From: Vibrio aquaticus
Lineage (GTDB): Bacteria > Pseudomonadota > Gammaproteobacteria > Enterobacterales > Vibrionaceae
Direction: 5' to 3'
DNA: 64,000 nt
Assembly (NCBI RefSeq): GCF_003970385.1
Contig: NZ_RXZH01000001.1
Location: 682,001-746,000 of the forward strand
Positions 36,703-45,422 of the stretch are shown here, in pieces (positions within the stretch are counted from its first letter, which is position 1; each line of letters starts with the position of its first letter). The notes beneath the pieces are model-generated. The model was not told the DNA's origin. It saw nothing but the letters and a program-made list of their open reading frames with translations, and did no database searches. The position numbers and the translations under genes are program-made.

Positions 36703-36790
36703 AGCGGCACGGAATCTTTACATTCTTATGCTGCTGGAAGGTAGCTAAGATTGTCATCTCTTTTTGTATCTCCAGCAGCGATCTATTTTT
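36687..36790 (+). promoter_or_regulatory. Transcription attenuator upstream of trpS
   Basis: Hairpin 1:2 is CGCTCT (36691-36696) with AGAGCG (36701-36706), extendable by GTG/CAC. Hairpin 3:4 is the perfect 9-bp GCTGCTGGA (36730-36738) with TCCAGCAGC (36771-36779) followed by ATTTTT, a terminator. The alternative stem 2:3 pairs AGCGGCA (36703-36709) with TGCTGCT (36729-36735), seven pairs with one G-U, and excludes both others. A ribosome stalled at the Trp codons would cover strand 1, allow 2:3 and so let transcription reach trpS. Confidence 0.75.
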
Positions 36791-36805
36791 CTTGGAGATA
36801 TCACA

Positions 36806-37828
36806 ATGAACACACAACAAAACACCGTTAACAAAGAGATTATTCTCACTGGTGACCGAGCAACTGGCCCACTCCATCTCGGCCATTATGTTGGATCACT
36901 AAAACAGCGGGTTGAGCTGCAATCTACCCATGATCAAACAATTCTAGTTGCCGACATGCAAGGGCTCACTGACAACGCACATAACCCCAACAAAGTCTCA
37001 TCTAATATTCTCAATGTGGTCGCAGACTATTTGGCAGTCGGTATCGACCCATCACAAACGACCATTTGTTTACAATCTCAATTGCCAGCCTTGGCTGAGC
37101 TAACCATGTACTACAGCAACTTAGTCACCATCGCTCGATTAGAACGAAACCCGACCGTTAAAAGCGAAATTCAAAGTAAAGGGTTTGAGCGTTCACTCCC
37201 GGCAGGCTTTTTAACCTATCCAATTTCTCAAGCGGCAGACATCACGGCATTTAACGCTACGCTGATTCCGGTCGGAGATGACCAACTCCCGATGCTTGAA
37301 CAAACCAATGAAATTGTTCGTAAGGTTAATGCCTTAGGTGGGAAGGAAGTGCTAAAAGAGTGCAAACCACTACTGAGTAACGCCTCTCGATTACCGAGTA
37401 CCGATGGCAAAAACAAGATGTCTAAAACCATGGGTAATGCCATTAACCTCGGAGCAACAGAGAAAGAAATCAGCGCAGCTGTGAAGTCAATGTATACCGA
37501 TCCAAACCACCTTCGAGTTGAAGATCCCGGCCGTGTTAAGGACAATGTTGTGTTCACCTACCTTGATGCTTTTCATCCAAACTTAAGCTATGTCGCGGAG
37601 TTAAAAGAACAGTATCAACGAGGTGGGTTAGGCGATGGCAGCACCAAGAAGATCCTTGAAGAGTGTTTGCAAGAGATGCTGCGTCCTATTCGTGAAAGAC
37701 GTGCAATGTATCTAAACGACAAGGCTCAGCTGATTGACATACTGGCGACAGGCAGTCACGTTTCACGCGAGAAAACGGCTCAAGTTCTATATGACGTAAA
37801 AGGCGTATTCGGATTAAACATTCTTTGA
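36806..37828 (+). CDS. trpS: Tryptophanyl-tRNA synthetase
   Basis: Charges tRNA-Trp. The 340-residue class-I synthetase has the HIGH-type motif PLHLGHYVGS (residues 22-31) and the KMSKS-type motif NKMSKTMGN near 205. Start 36806 is chosen over 36764 because TTGGAG lies 9 nt upstream and the earlier frame reads through the attenuator stem. In enteric bacteria and, as I recall, in vibrios the housekeeping trpS lies with dam, rpe and gph. Those genes are absent here, so this may be a second, inducible copy. Second copies in other bacteria can confer resistance to Trp analogues such as indolmycin. Confidence 0.95.
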   Translation: MNTQQNTVNKEIILTGDRATGPLHLGHYVGSLKQRVELQSTHDQTILVADMQGLTDNAHNPNKVSSNILNVVADYLAVGIDPSQTTICLQSQLPALAELTMYYSNLVTIARLERNPTVKSEIQSKGFERSLPAGFLTYPISQAADITAFNATLIPVGDDQLPMLEQTNEIVRKVNALGGKEVLKECKPLLSNASRLPSTDGKNKMSKTMGNAINLGATEKEISAAVKSMYTDPNHLRVEDPGRVKDNVVFTYLDAFHPNLSYVAELKEQYQRGGLGDGSTKKILEECLQEMLRPIRERRAMYLNDKAQLIDILATGSHVSREKTAQVLYDVKGVFGLNIL

Positions 37829-37878
37829 AATGAAAAGAGCTTCGGGCCAAGTGGCACAGTTCTATATTGGCTCGAACC

Positions 37879-38361
37879 TCACCCGTTATTTGGCGCAAAC
37901 CATGAATTCGGTACTTTCACCGCAATAACTTCTGCTCGGCAGCACACTTCACCTTTGGAGATGAGTTCGCATTCGAGTACGATCTTTTTTTTAGACGCAT
38001 CAACAATCACGGCATTCAAGGTAACAGGCGAGTCAATCGCGACGGGCTTTAAGAACGATACATTGAGCCCTCCTGTCGCAAACCATACTGGCTCACCACA
38101 GCCCACCTCTTTCCCCCGCATCTGATAGCCTTTGGCAATCGCCATACAAACACAATGACAGTCGATGATGGTCGAAATGATCCCACCATTTAGGAAGTGA
38201 GTTGGTCCTGCACAGTGGTGATGAGAGGGCTCAAACATACAACTCGCCTGTGATTCAGATTGCCAATAGCTTTTGATTTGTAAACCGAGTTCATTTTCAC
38301 TCCCGCAACCATAACAATGGTTATTGGGGATCTGATCTTGAATCGCTATCTGTTGCTGCAT
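37879..38361 (-). CDS. PaaI-like hotdog-fold thioesterase
   Basis: A 160-residue protein of the acyl-CoA thioesterase superfamily: HFLNGGIISTIIDCHCVCMA is the helix and catalytic loop region of the hotdog fold, and FLKPVAIDSPVTLNAVIVD the central strand. The N-terminus contains NHCYGCGSENELGLQI, typical of a subgroup with a paired-cysteine start. It is unusually cysteine-rich (about ten). The acyl substrate is unknown, and the neighbours (trpS, a LysR regulator) do not help. Confidence 0.8.
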   Translation of the reverse strand: MQQQIAIQDQIPNNHCYGCGSENELGLQIKSYWQSESQASCMFEPSHHHCAGPTHFLNGGIISTIIDCHCVCMAIAKGYQMRGKEVGCGEPVWFATGGLNVSFLKPVAIDSPVTLNAVIVDASKKKIVLECELISKGEVCCRAEVIAVKVPNSWFAPNNG

Positions 38362-38416
38362 ACCGCCACCTTTAATCAGAGTTCTCTACTGACTATAGAC
38401 TGCAAATGCCGGTATG

Positions 38417-39283
38417 TTATTGCTTTGGAATACAATTTTTCATTTGTTCAGCAAGCCATTCAATGAAGTTGGACTCCAAACTGCTGACACTGCTTGGCTC
38501 TGTGAGCACCATATATCGGTGGCCTGATTGAATAAAGCCAAATGGGGCAATCAGATTACCTCGCTCTAAATCATCAACGACCAGTGGGTAAGAACCAATC
38601 GTTGCACCTAAGCCATCAACAGAGGCTTGCAAAGCAAAATAGAAGTGAGCAAAAGATTGCTGTTCATGACTAAGCAAGTTGCCAAAGCCGCTGGCTTTTC
38701 CCCATAACGACCACGCTTTTGGCCGAGTTTGACTGTGAAGCAATTTAACCGCGCTAAAGTCTTGTTTAATCTGTTGCCAGTATTCCGGGGACATCACAGG
38801 CCCAACCCACTCTTCCACCAATGGTGTTTGCAGATAGTTATGCTCAACCTCAAAATCATCGCGCCGAATCGCCATCGACAGACCTGAACTGCCGAGCGTC
38901 ACCGAGCCACCCGCGGTCGATAATCGCACATCGGCAGAAAATGTATCGTTAAAAGTCGCCAGTCTCGGCATCAACCAACGCATGGTTAACGTAGGCTCGC
39001 AGGATACCTCTAAACAGTTCTGCTTTTGCTGCGCCAGCTTGGCCACGCCGGTTTCCAGAGCGTGGAACGCTTGTTCTGTATAGGCTTTTAATAACTCACC
39101 TTCTTTAGTCAAACAGACATTCCGGCCATGCTTCACAAACAAAGTTTGATTGAGATAAGCCTCTAAAACCTTGATCTGTTTGCTTACCGCTCCATGAGTA
39201 ATATTGAGCTGCTGCGCCGCCTCGCTATAACTCGATGATTGCGCCGCAACATGAAAAACATGAAAGGATTTTAGATGCCTCAT
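38417..39283 (-). CDS. LysR family regulator (GcvA-like)
   Basis: A 288-residue regulator with helix-turn-helix at residues 1-60 (SYSEAAQQLNITHGAVSKQI) and a substrate domain like those of GcvA/AmpR-type proteins (EVSCEPTLTMRWLMPRLATF). It is divergent from a LysE-type exporter with about 100 bp between starts. TGTGA-N7-TCACA (39285-39301) lies directly in front of its start and may be its own operator. Control of the exporter in response to an amino acid is the natural inference. Confidence 0.92.
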   Translation of the reverse strand: MRHLKSFHVFHVAAQSSSYSEAAQQLNITHGAVSKQIKVLEAYLNQTLFVKHGRNVCLTKEGELLKAYTEQAFHALETGVAKLAQQKQNCLEVSCEPTLTMRWLMPRLATFNDTFSADVRLSTAGGSVTLGSSGLSMAIRRDDFEVEHNYLQTPLVEEWVGPVMSPEYWQQIKQDFSAVKLLHSQTRPKAWSLWGKASGFGNLLSHEQQSFAHFYFALQASVDGLGATIGSYPLVVDDLERGNLIAPFGFIQSGHRYMVLTEPSSVSSLESNFIEWLAEQMKNCIPKQ

Positions 39284-39385
39284 TTGTGAATTTTTCTCAC
39301 AGTTAATTAGAATTCATTTCGATTATAGGAAAGCAAAATCCTTCCTACAATAGCGGCACATTGAATGAATAGATTAGGAAACAAA

Positions 39386-39997
39386 ATGGAGTTAATGAGC
39401 CTAGCTGTCCTTGGTATATTGATCGTTATTAGCCCAGGAGCAGACTTTGTACTGGTATTAAAAAACAGCTTAAATAGCGGCCGAAAAGCGGGCATAGCGA
39501 CAGCGATTGGCATCAGCTTGGCGATTTGTGTTCACATCGCCTACTCCTTGCTTGGTATCAGTTACCTAATTTCACAAAACCAATGGTTATTTAACTTGGT
39601 GCGCTATGCGGGGGCAGCCTACTTAATTTACCTAGGACTCAAGGGCATTTTTGCTAAACGCGATACTCAAGAGATCCTCGTATCTCACAAGCAGCACAGC
39701 CCTAGTTGGCGCTACTTTTCGCAAGGCTTTCTATGCAACGCACTCAATCCAAAAACCATGTTATTTTTCTTAAGTATTTTCAGCCAAGTGATGTCACCTG
39801 ATGCTGATAATAACTGGCCTGCGATTGTCTATGGCGGGTATATGATTGTGCTGCATGGCATTTGGTTTTCTTTAGTCGCAATATTGTTTACGTCACCGAA
39901 ACTGCAAGCCTATCTGCAACGAGCCAAGCATCGAATCAATCAAGTGTGCGGCGCAGGGCTGCTACTGTTTGGAGCCATGTTGGGTTTAAAAAACTAG
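39386..39997 (+). CDS. LysE/RhtB family amino-acid exporter
   Basis: A 203-residue inner-membrane exporter with five or six helices and the family's opening motif ISPGADFVLVLKNSLNSGRK followed by GIATAIGISLAI. The frame begins at 39365, but ATG 39386 has TTAGGA 7 nt upstream and the preceding residues are not family-like. Members export lysine, homoserine, threonine or other amino acids. It is divergent from a LysR regulator. Confidence 0.9.
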   Translation: MELMSLAVLGILIVISPGADFVLVLKNSLNSGRKAGIATAIGISLAICVHIAYSLLGISYLISQNQWLFNLVRYAGAAYLIYLGLKGIFAKRDTQEILVSHKQHSPSWRYFSQGFLCNALNPKTMLFFLSIFSQVMSPDADNNWPAIVYGGYMIVLHGIWFSLVAILFTSPKLQAYLQRAKHRINQVCGAGLLLFGAMLGLKN

Positions 39998-39998
39998 C

Positions 39999-40028
39999 TA
40001 AAAAAAGAGGCTGCACAAGGCAGCCTCT
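39999..40028 (-). terminator. Terminator of the BCCT operon
   Basis: AAGAGGCTGC and GCAGCCTCTT form a 10-bp stem with five-base loop; on the minus strand it is followed by a T7 run. It stands 19 bp past the last gene of the operon and just after the convergent exporter gene. Confidence 0.88.
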
Positions 40029-40046
40029 TCAAACAATTAAATGCAG

Positions 40047-40778
40047 TTAAACCAACTCACCCGCCCCCTGGATTGAGCGAGCACTGTTTTCAACTAAGAA
40101 CACGGTCGCAGTTTGCTTCAGCATTTCCCACTCACTGTCCTCAACGAAGATTCCCTCTTCCCAAGAGCTCTTTTGTGCTCGGCTTAGCTCTGCACTGTCA
40201 ATGTGAATCGCATAGCCTTCCGAGCTCTCGGCAACATCAAAGTCTTGTGTCGCAAGTTCGATGGTCATGGAATGGAAATCGCTATGATCGCTTGCTAATT
40301 GGTCAGAGAAGAAAACCTCTGGCGCCACGCAGCCACGGTTAAGCACGTACAAGGCGCGCTTCGGACTTGTCCCATTCACCCACTGCGCGCGGCAGGCTAT
40401 GCCTTTCGCCGCCAATCGCACCAGTTCACTGTATGCTAACCAGCGGTTGTGACACTGCTTAAGCGTAATAGTGACCGCTTTGGATTCGACCATATTCTCT
40501 AGGGCAAAGTCCAACACAGCTGGTAGATGACAAGCAACACTACCGCCATGAAAATCAACCTCAAAACGACCCGGCTTGTGATTCTGAATCGAAACCGCAC
40601 AATCTGAATCTAGGCTAAGAAACTGGCTGGCATTGTTAAAATGCCTAACTCCATTGAGCCCTACCATCTGAAGATCAGCGACCATATTGGCTATCACATC
40701 CGCTTCACCACAGTGGCGACGCATACCCAAGAAGGCTTTGTTGACCGCTGCAACCAGTTCATTGTGAGACACGATCAT
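40047..40778 (-). CDS. Uncharacterised protein, probably DUF3726 family
   Basis: A 243-residue cytoplasmic protein with no signal peptide or helix-rich membrane part. The N-terminus MIVSHNELVAAVNKAFLGMR and the C-terminal block ending VFLVENSARSIQGAGE recall DUF3726 proteins and, faintly, the ends of Ldh2-type dehydrogenases; this is from memory. Its ATG overlaps the stop of the 578-residue gene by four bases (ATGA), so the two are probably made together and may interact. It is the last gene of the operon with BCCT, M19 dipeptidase, aldehyde dehydrogenase and RidA. Function unknown. Confidence 0.75.
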   Translation of the reverse strand: MIVSHNELVAAVNKAFLGMRRHCGEADVIANMVADLQMVGLNGVRHFNNASQFLSLDSDCAVSIQNHKPGRFEVDFHGGSVACHLPAVLDFALENMVESKAVTITLKQCHNRWLAYSELVRLAAKGIACRAQWVNGTSPKRALYVLNRGCVAPEVFFSDQLASDHSDFHSMTIELATQDFDVAESSEGYAIHIDSAELSRAQKSSWEEGIFVEDSEWEMLKQTATVFLVENSARSIQGAGELV

Positions 40779-42511
40779 GATGCAATCCCTCCATTGATTG
40801 TCTGATTATCACTTTGAGCCACTTCTTGTGCGCTCGGCATAATTGGGAAAATCCACGTATCGCAGTAGTTAGGGTCGTTAATCTCTTCGAGTAGCGGAGC
40901 ACCTTGGAAGAAAGTCACTCGCACCCAACGGTCAGATCTAGGATCAAACTTGGTTGCACCAAACACCGCCAGTTTGCAGCGTAGCAGGTGCATGGGCAGC
41001 GCATCTTGGCGCAACACATTCATTTGGATGTCACCCATTTCTCTGCAACCTAGCGTCCAAACACGGCGAGTAATCGCGCGATATTGAGGATGCTGGAGTA
41101 AGAACTCCGCCACACTCATCTCTTGCGGGCATTGAGTCAATGCTAAGTACAAACGATTCGCTTGTCGGCCAATATCCAATGGTAGCTCTCGCTCTTCACC
41201 GATTTCTTCACCGCGTACACCAAGCCTTGGCTCTTCTTTATCTTGTGAGCGATACCAGAACCAGTAGTTGTTCTCGCTTAGCGAGTAATCGGCTTCTACT
41301 GCCCACTGATATTTTTGCTTCATCAAGCTAACCAACTCTTCAACCTTCTTGCCACTAGGGATCGCAAGCGTTTCGCTGGTGTTCATTTGATTTTCGTACT
41401 TATCCACCAGCGTCGGATAAAGCTCAAGCAAGCATGAAGTCAGGATTTCTTGGGCTTCCAAACTCATGGTCTCTGCTTGCTTGAGAACTGCGCTCCAGTT
41501 TGACTCACAAGTCATCACTTGCGGCAAACGTTCAATCAACAGCTCAATATCGCTAAATGCTTGTTGATTCAAATGGTCTTGATGTTCATTGATGGTAATG
41601 ACCTGCTCTAAGTGACGCAGTGCTTTGACCAACAACGCATTCAGAGGTTGCTCAAACTGCATATCACAAGGCATGGCTAACACTTCAGCCACTGCACGCT
41701 CTCTTGATGTCATCCACTGATCGACGATGCAAGGGTGATTAATAAGATAAGGTGCCATACCTAAACCTGTCGCATTGCCCACCCCGAGGTAACGCTGCAA
41801 GCCTTTGTGCAACATAAGCGCTTTATCACCACCTTGTTGCTCGGCTAAGTAATGTACCCAGTCCAAACTGAACTCACGCAGTATATAGACCGCGCACATT
41901 TGAGCGCTAAATGACTGGTTAAAGTCTGGGTTATCTTCCAGCAACTTAAAATCAGCGATGCCAAATTTACCGTTTCCGTAAACCGCGGTGGTACGGAGGA
42001 TATAGCCTACTTCAGCCAGCTCTTTAGGCTCTGGTTGCTCACCGCTCGCCAACGCACTGACAATGTGCTCAAACACGCGAACACTCTTATTAGCACGAGC
42101 TAAAACCAACACATTATTTGGATTACGGCCCGCTTCTTGTAGCGGCACATTCGCTCTTAACTGTTCGAGTAACGTAACGTCAACATCGCCCTTTACTAAG
42201 GCAAAGGTCACATCCCATTTTTCAGCAATAACGCGATCATTGCGCTCTTCGTCAGCGATCTCGTCACAAAATACCACTAAATGATAGACATAGTTTGGTG
42301 TCGCCAGTTTATAGATAACATGGCCAAAACCACGTGGACACAGGTGCCAGTCATGCTTAGTGACTTGCCACTCTTGCTGAGCCATTTTACGAATCAAACC
42401 GCGCACAAAGCTGATTCGGTTTTGGTGCATTGCACCTAGCCTGTCAGGCGTCATCACGATGGCTGCATCACGTAGCGGGTTTTCAGTGTAAGTAGAACGA
42501 TGTGCATCCAT
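40775..42511 (-). CDS. Uncharacterised 578-residue protein of the BCCT operon
   Basis: A soluble 578-residue protein that I cannot place in a known family. Notable stretches are HDWHLCPRGFGHVIYKLATP near residue 55, a middle helical region with RYLGVGNATGLGMAPYLI, and YWFWYRSQDKEEPRLG near 410. There is no Rossmann signature, heme motif or iron-sulfur motif. Two upstream GTG codons are possible, but ATG 42511 has AGGTGG in place. It is transcribed 94 bp after the BCCT gene and overlaps the next gene, so it is probably a partner of that protein. The operon has no other evident enzyme for the first chemical step, so this pair could supply it. Confidence 0.8.
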   Translation of the reverse strand: MDAHRSTYTENPLRDAAIVMTPDRLGAMHQNRISFVRGLIRKMAQQEWQVTKHDWHLCPRGFGHVIYKLATPNYVYHLVVFCDEIADEERNDRVIAEKWDVTFALVKGDVDVTLLEQLRANVPLQEAGRNPNNVLVLARANKSVRVFEHIVSALASGEQPEPKELAEVGYILRTTAVYGNGKFGIADFKLLEDNPDFNQSFSAQMCAVYILREFSLDWVHYLAEQQGGDKALMLHKGLQRYLGVGNATGLGMAPYLINHPCIVDQWMTSRERAVAEVLAMPCDMQFEQPLNALLVKALRHLEQVITINEHQDHLNQQAFSDIELLIERLPQVMTCESNWSAVLKQAETMSLEAQEILTSCLLELYPTLVDKYENQMNTSETLAIPSGKKVEELVSLMKQKYQWAVEADYSLSENNYWFWYRSQDKEEPRLGVRGEEIGEERELPLDIGRQANRLYLALTQCPQEMSVAEFLLQHPQYRAITRRVWTLGCREMGDIQMNVLRQDALPMHLLRCKLAVFGATKFDPRSDRWVRVTFFQGAPLLEEINDPNYCDTWIFPIMPSAQEVAQSDNQTINGGIAS

Positions 42512-42605
42512 TTTGCTCACCACCTATTTTTTTATTGTAAGAATAATTGGAGCTTGTGCAGGTGTAGGGGAGTGTCCTGCACAAGCTCATCGTTATTGGA
42601 TTTGT

Positions 42606-44213
42606 TTAAAGACCTTGCTCTTTAGCCATCTTGATTGCGATTTGCGGCGCATTCCAAAGTGACGGCAGCAAAATCAGCGACACAGGAACGGCAGTTATCA
42701 CAATAAAAGATTGCAAGGCTGAGATTCCACCTGAGCCTAATGAGATAAGGATTAGCGCCGTGATACCCATCGCCACACCCCAGAAGGTACGAACAATTGC
42801 ATTCGGCTCTGTTTCACCACTGATCACCACACTGATGGTGTAAGTCATCGAGTCACCTGTGGTCACAATGAAAATCGTGGTGAGAATCAAGAATAAAATC
42901 GAAACCAGCATCGGTAGAGGCAACTGCTGAGTAACCGCCAATAGCGCGCCTGGCAAATTAAACCCTTCAAAGGCTTTACTCACACTGCCCGGTTCAGCAA
43001 TTTCAAATGCAAGACCAGAACCACCGACAATGGTGAACCAGAAACAGGTAGTTAACGGCGCAACAATGCTAATAGTAGAGATGATTTGGCGAATGCTGCG
43101 GCCGCGAGAGATACGGGCAATAAAAATAGCCATCATTGGCCCATAGCCTAAGAACCAACCCCAGAAGAATACGGTCCACCAGCTCAACCAACCTTCATCA
43201 CCGCGATAAGTCGCCATTGGAATGAAGTTATCTAGCATGCTGCCGACACCTTGAATGTAGCCATTGAAGATAAAGTCAGTTGGACCAAATAGCAGGATAT
43301 AAATCATCAGAGCGATAGCTAGGATCACGTTGTAGCGACTTAGCATTTGCATGCCGCGGTTTAAGCCACTCAGCGCCGAAAGTGTGTAAAGAGCAATCGC
43401 AAATAGGATGATAATCAGCTGAGTAGTAAAGCCATCGGGAATATCAAACAAAGCGTTTAACGCGTAGCTAACCTGCAAGCCTAAGAAGCCAATCGGACCA
43501 ATGGTGCCCGCCGCAACCGCGATAATACAACACGCATCAATCAGTGCGCCGGTATGGCCTTTGAGCGCTCTTTCGCCCAATACTGGATAAAGAAGAATAC
43601 GCGGTTTTAGTGGTAAGCCCTTGTCATAATGAAGATGCATCACAACAATCGAAGTTAAACTGCCGACAATCGCCCAAGCTAGGAAACCCCAGTGCATAAA
43701 GGATTGTGACAGTGCGTTGACCGCCCCTTGTTGCGGGTTGTCTTGCGCGCCATACAGAGGTGGAGGGCTAACGTAATGAGCAATCGGCTCTGCTGCCGCC
43801 CAGAACACCCCGCCACCAGCCAGTAGCGTACAGAAGATGATTGCCATCCAACGGAATGCATCCATTTCAGGCTGAGTTGTGCCACCTAAAATCACTTTGC
43901 CTGTTCGCCCTGCCGCTAATCCAAGACCAATAAGAAAAGTGAGAAGAAGTAGGATTTGCCAGTAAGGCCCGAAGACCTCCACCGACCAACCAAAGCCAGC
44001 ATTAACGATAGAAGAGAGTAGCTCACCATCGTAGAGCGCTAAGGCAACAAATAGCGCGATAAAGCCGCCGCTATACCAAAGTGCAGGATTACTTAATCCC
44101 AACTTATCCGGTGAGTTTTCAACACTGGTGTTGGATGATTGTTGTGTTGCTTTCGATTGACCCGACGACACATTCATCGTGGTCGCTTTCATGCTATTGG
44201 TTAGATCAGACAT
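42606..44213 (-). CDS. BCCT family transporter
   Basis: Sodium- or proton-coupled uptake, or exchange, of a betaine-like compound. The 535-residue protein has 12 membrane helices. The BCCT signature helix reads WWTVFFWGWFLGYGPMMAIF followed by ARISRGRSIRQ; most members have SWAPF or similar where this has GYGPM, so the substrate may not be ordinary glycine betaine. The N-terminal 45 residues are polar. ATG 44213 is chosen because of GGAG 8 nt upstream; the frame itself extends to 44273. It lies between the dipeptidase and the two unknown genes. Confidence 0.92.
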   Translation of the reverse strand: MSDLTNSMKATTMNVSSGQSKATQQSSNTSVENSPDKLGLSNPALWYSGGFIALFVALALYDGELLSSIVNAGFGWSVEVFGPYWQILLLLTFLIGLGLAAGRTGKVILGGTTQPEMDAFRWMAIIFCTLLAGGGVFWAAAEPIAHYVSPPPLYGAQDNPQQGAVNALSQSFMHWGFLAWAIVGSLTSIVVMHLHYDKGLPLKPRILLYPVLGERALKGHTGALIDACCIIAVAAGTIGPIGFLGLQVSYALNALFDIPDGFTTQLIIILFAIALYTLSALSGLNRGMQMLSRYNVILAIALMIYILLFGPTDFIFNGYIQGVGSMLDNFIPMATYRGDEGWLSWWTVFFWGWFLGYGPMMAIFIARISRGRSIRQIISTISIVAPLTTCFWFTIVGGSGLAFEIAEPGSVSKAFEGFNLPGALLAVTQQLPLPMLVSILFLILTTIFIVTTGDSMTYTISVVISGETEPNAIVRTFWGVAMGITALILISLGSGGISALQSFIVITAVPVSLILLPSLWNAPQIAIKMAKEQGL

Positions 44214-44352
44214 ACTCTGACTCCAGAACTGTTTTGCAGCAGCCGACAACTCGCAGCAAAGTTGAATTAACACCTACCTTGTAGTTTTTTTATGAGTAGG
44301 CTTTTCCATGTTTAGGGCGTTACGTCATGCATTGTTTTGACTTAATGCACTG

Positions 44353-45342
44353 TTATGAAATGGGCTCCAGACCTTCTTGAAGGAAGTTAAACCAGTTTCC
44401 ACCCAGTATTTGTCCCGCCTCAGGTTCACTGAACCCATGGCGAATTAACCCGTTGTAGATATTTTCCATCCCCTTGCTGCCACTGAACCATGGCAAAGCG
44501 TCAGGCCAACCAGAATTGCTTGCTGAGCCTTCGCCGTAATCCATCGCTTTCGACCAGCGGCCATTGCGCATCCATTCCAACACTTGTTGTGGTTGGTTAA
44601 GGCATAGGTCACTACCAATACCAAGATGTTCAACCCCGAATAGGTCTGCGGTTTTCGCCACCATTTGGCAAAAATCATCAAGGCTACATTGGCTACCATT
44701 GGGCAGATGGAATGGGTACAAGCTAAAGCCAATCAAACCACCACGCTGGGTGAGTGCCTGAATGACAGTATTAGATTTATTACGCAGCGCATCATGAGCA
44801 AACGTAGGGTTGGCATGACTGATACAAATAGGACGAGAAGAGAGATCAATCGCTTCAAGTGTTGAGCGCTCGGCGCTGTGGGACATATCGATGATCATGC
44901 CGACGCGGTTCATCTCTTCGATCGCTTGCTTGCCAAACCGAGTCACACCTGAGTCGTTTTGCTCGTAACAGCCCGTCGCCAGTAAGCTCTGGTTGTTGTA
45001 AGTCAGCTGCATAATCAACAGGCCTTGGCGTCGCATAACTTCAATTAGGCCAATTTCATCATCAATCGGAGAACAGTTTTGCGCGCCAAAGAAGACGCCT
45101 ACTTTGCCCTGCGCTTTAGCCGTCTCGACATCAGCCATCGAATAGATTGGCATAATCAGGTCGGCATTTTGTTCAAAGCGTAAGTTCCACTCGGCAAATC
45201 GAGTCAGTGTTTCACGCGCGTTTTCGTGATAGACAATCGTTGCGTGAACTGCGGTGATTCCACTCGCTTTCAAGGTTTGAAAATATTCACGATCCCAATT
45301 GCAGTACTGCAGCCCATCGATCACAATCCGTTCTTGGTACAT
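44353..45342 (-). CDS. Membrane dipeptidase-like hydrolase (peptidase family M19)
   Basis: Zinc-dependent hydrolase of the renal dipeptidase family, 329 residues. Metal ligands are suggested by IVIDG at the N-terminus, E in RQGLLIMQLTYN region, H in ISHANP and D in HLGIGSDLCL. There is no signal peptide, so unlike the mammalian enzyme it is cytoplasmic. Bacterial members are often found in amine and betaine catabolism clusters, where the actual substrate is unclear. ATG 45342 follows AAGGAG by five bases and is preferred to the GTG six bases upstream. Confidence 0.92.
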   Translation of the reverse strand: MYQERIVIDGLQYCNWDREYFQTLKASGITAVHATIVYHENARETLTRFAEWNLRFEQNADLIMPIYSMADVETAKAQGKVGVFFGAQNCSPIDDEIGLIEVMRRQGLLIMQLTYNNQSLLATGCYEQNDSGVTRFGKQAIEEMNRVGMIIDMSHSAERSTLEAIDLSSRPICISHANPTFAHDALRNKSNTVIQALTQRGGLIGFSLYPFHLPNGSQCSLDDFCQMVAKTADLFGVEHLGIGSDLCLNQPQQVLEWMRNGRWSKAMDYGEGSASNSGWPDALPWFSGSKGMENIYNGLIRHGFSEPEAGQILGGNWFNFLQEGLEPIS

Positions 45343-45422
45343 AACCACTCCTTAATCTTTCCCTGTCCCTTTAATCACTTCTTATCGAGTCGGGAGCAGA
45401 ACGGCTCTGCTCCCTCATCCTG

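Noticed and set aside
39285..39301. CRP site before the LysR gene (TGTGA and TCACA)
   Set aside because: The spacer is seven bases rather than six; more likely a LysR-type dyad, so it is mentioned only under the LysR gene.
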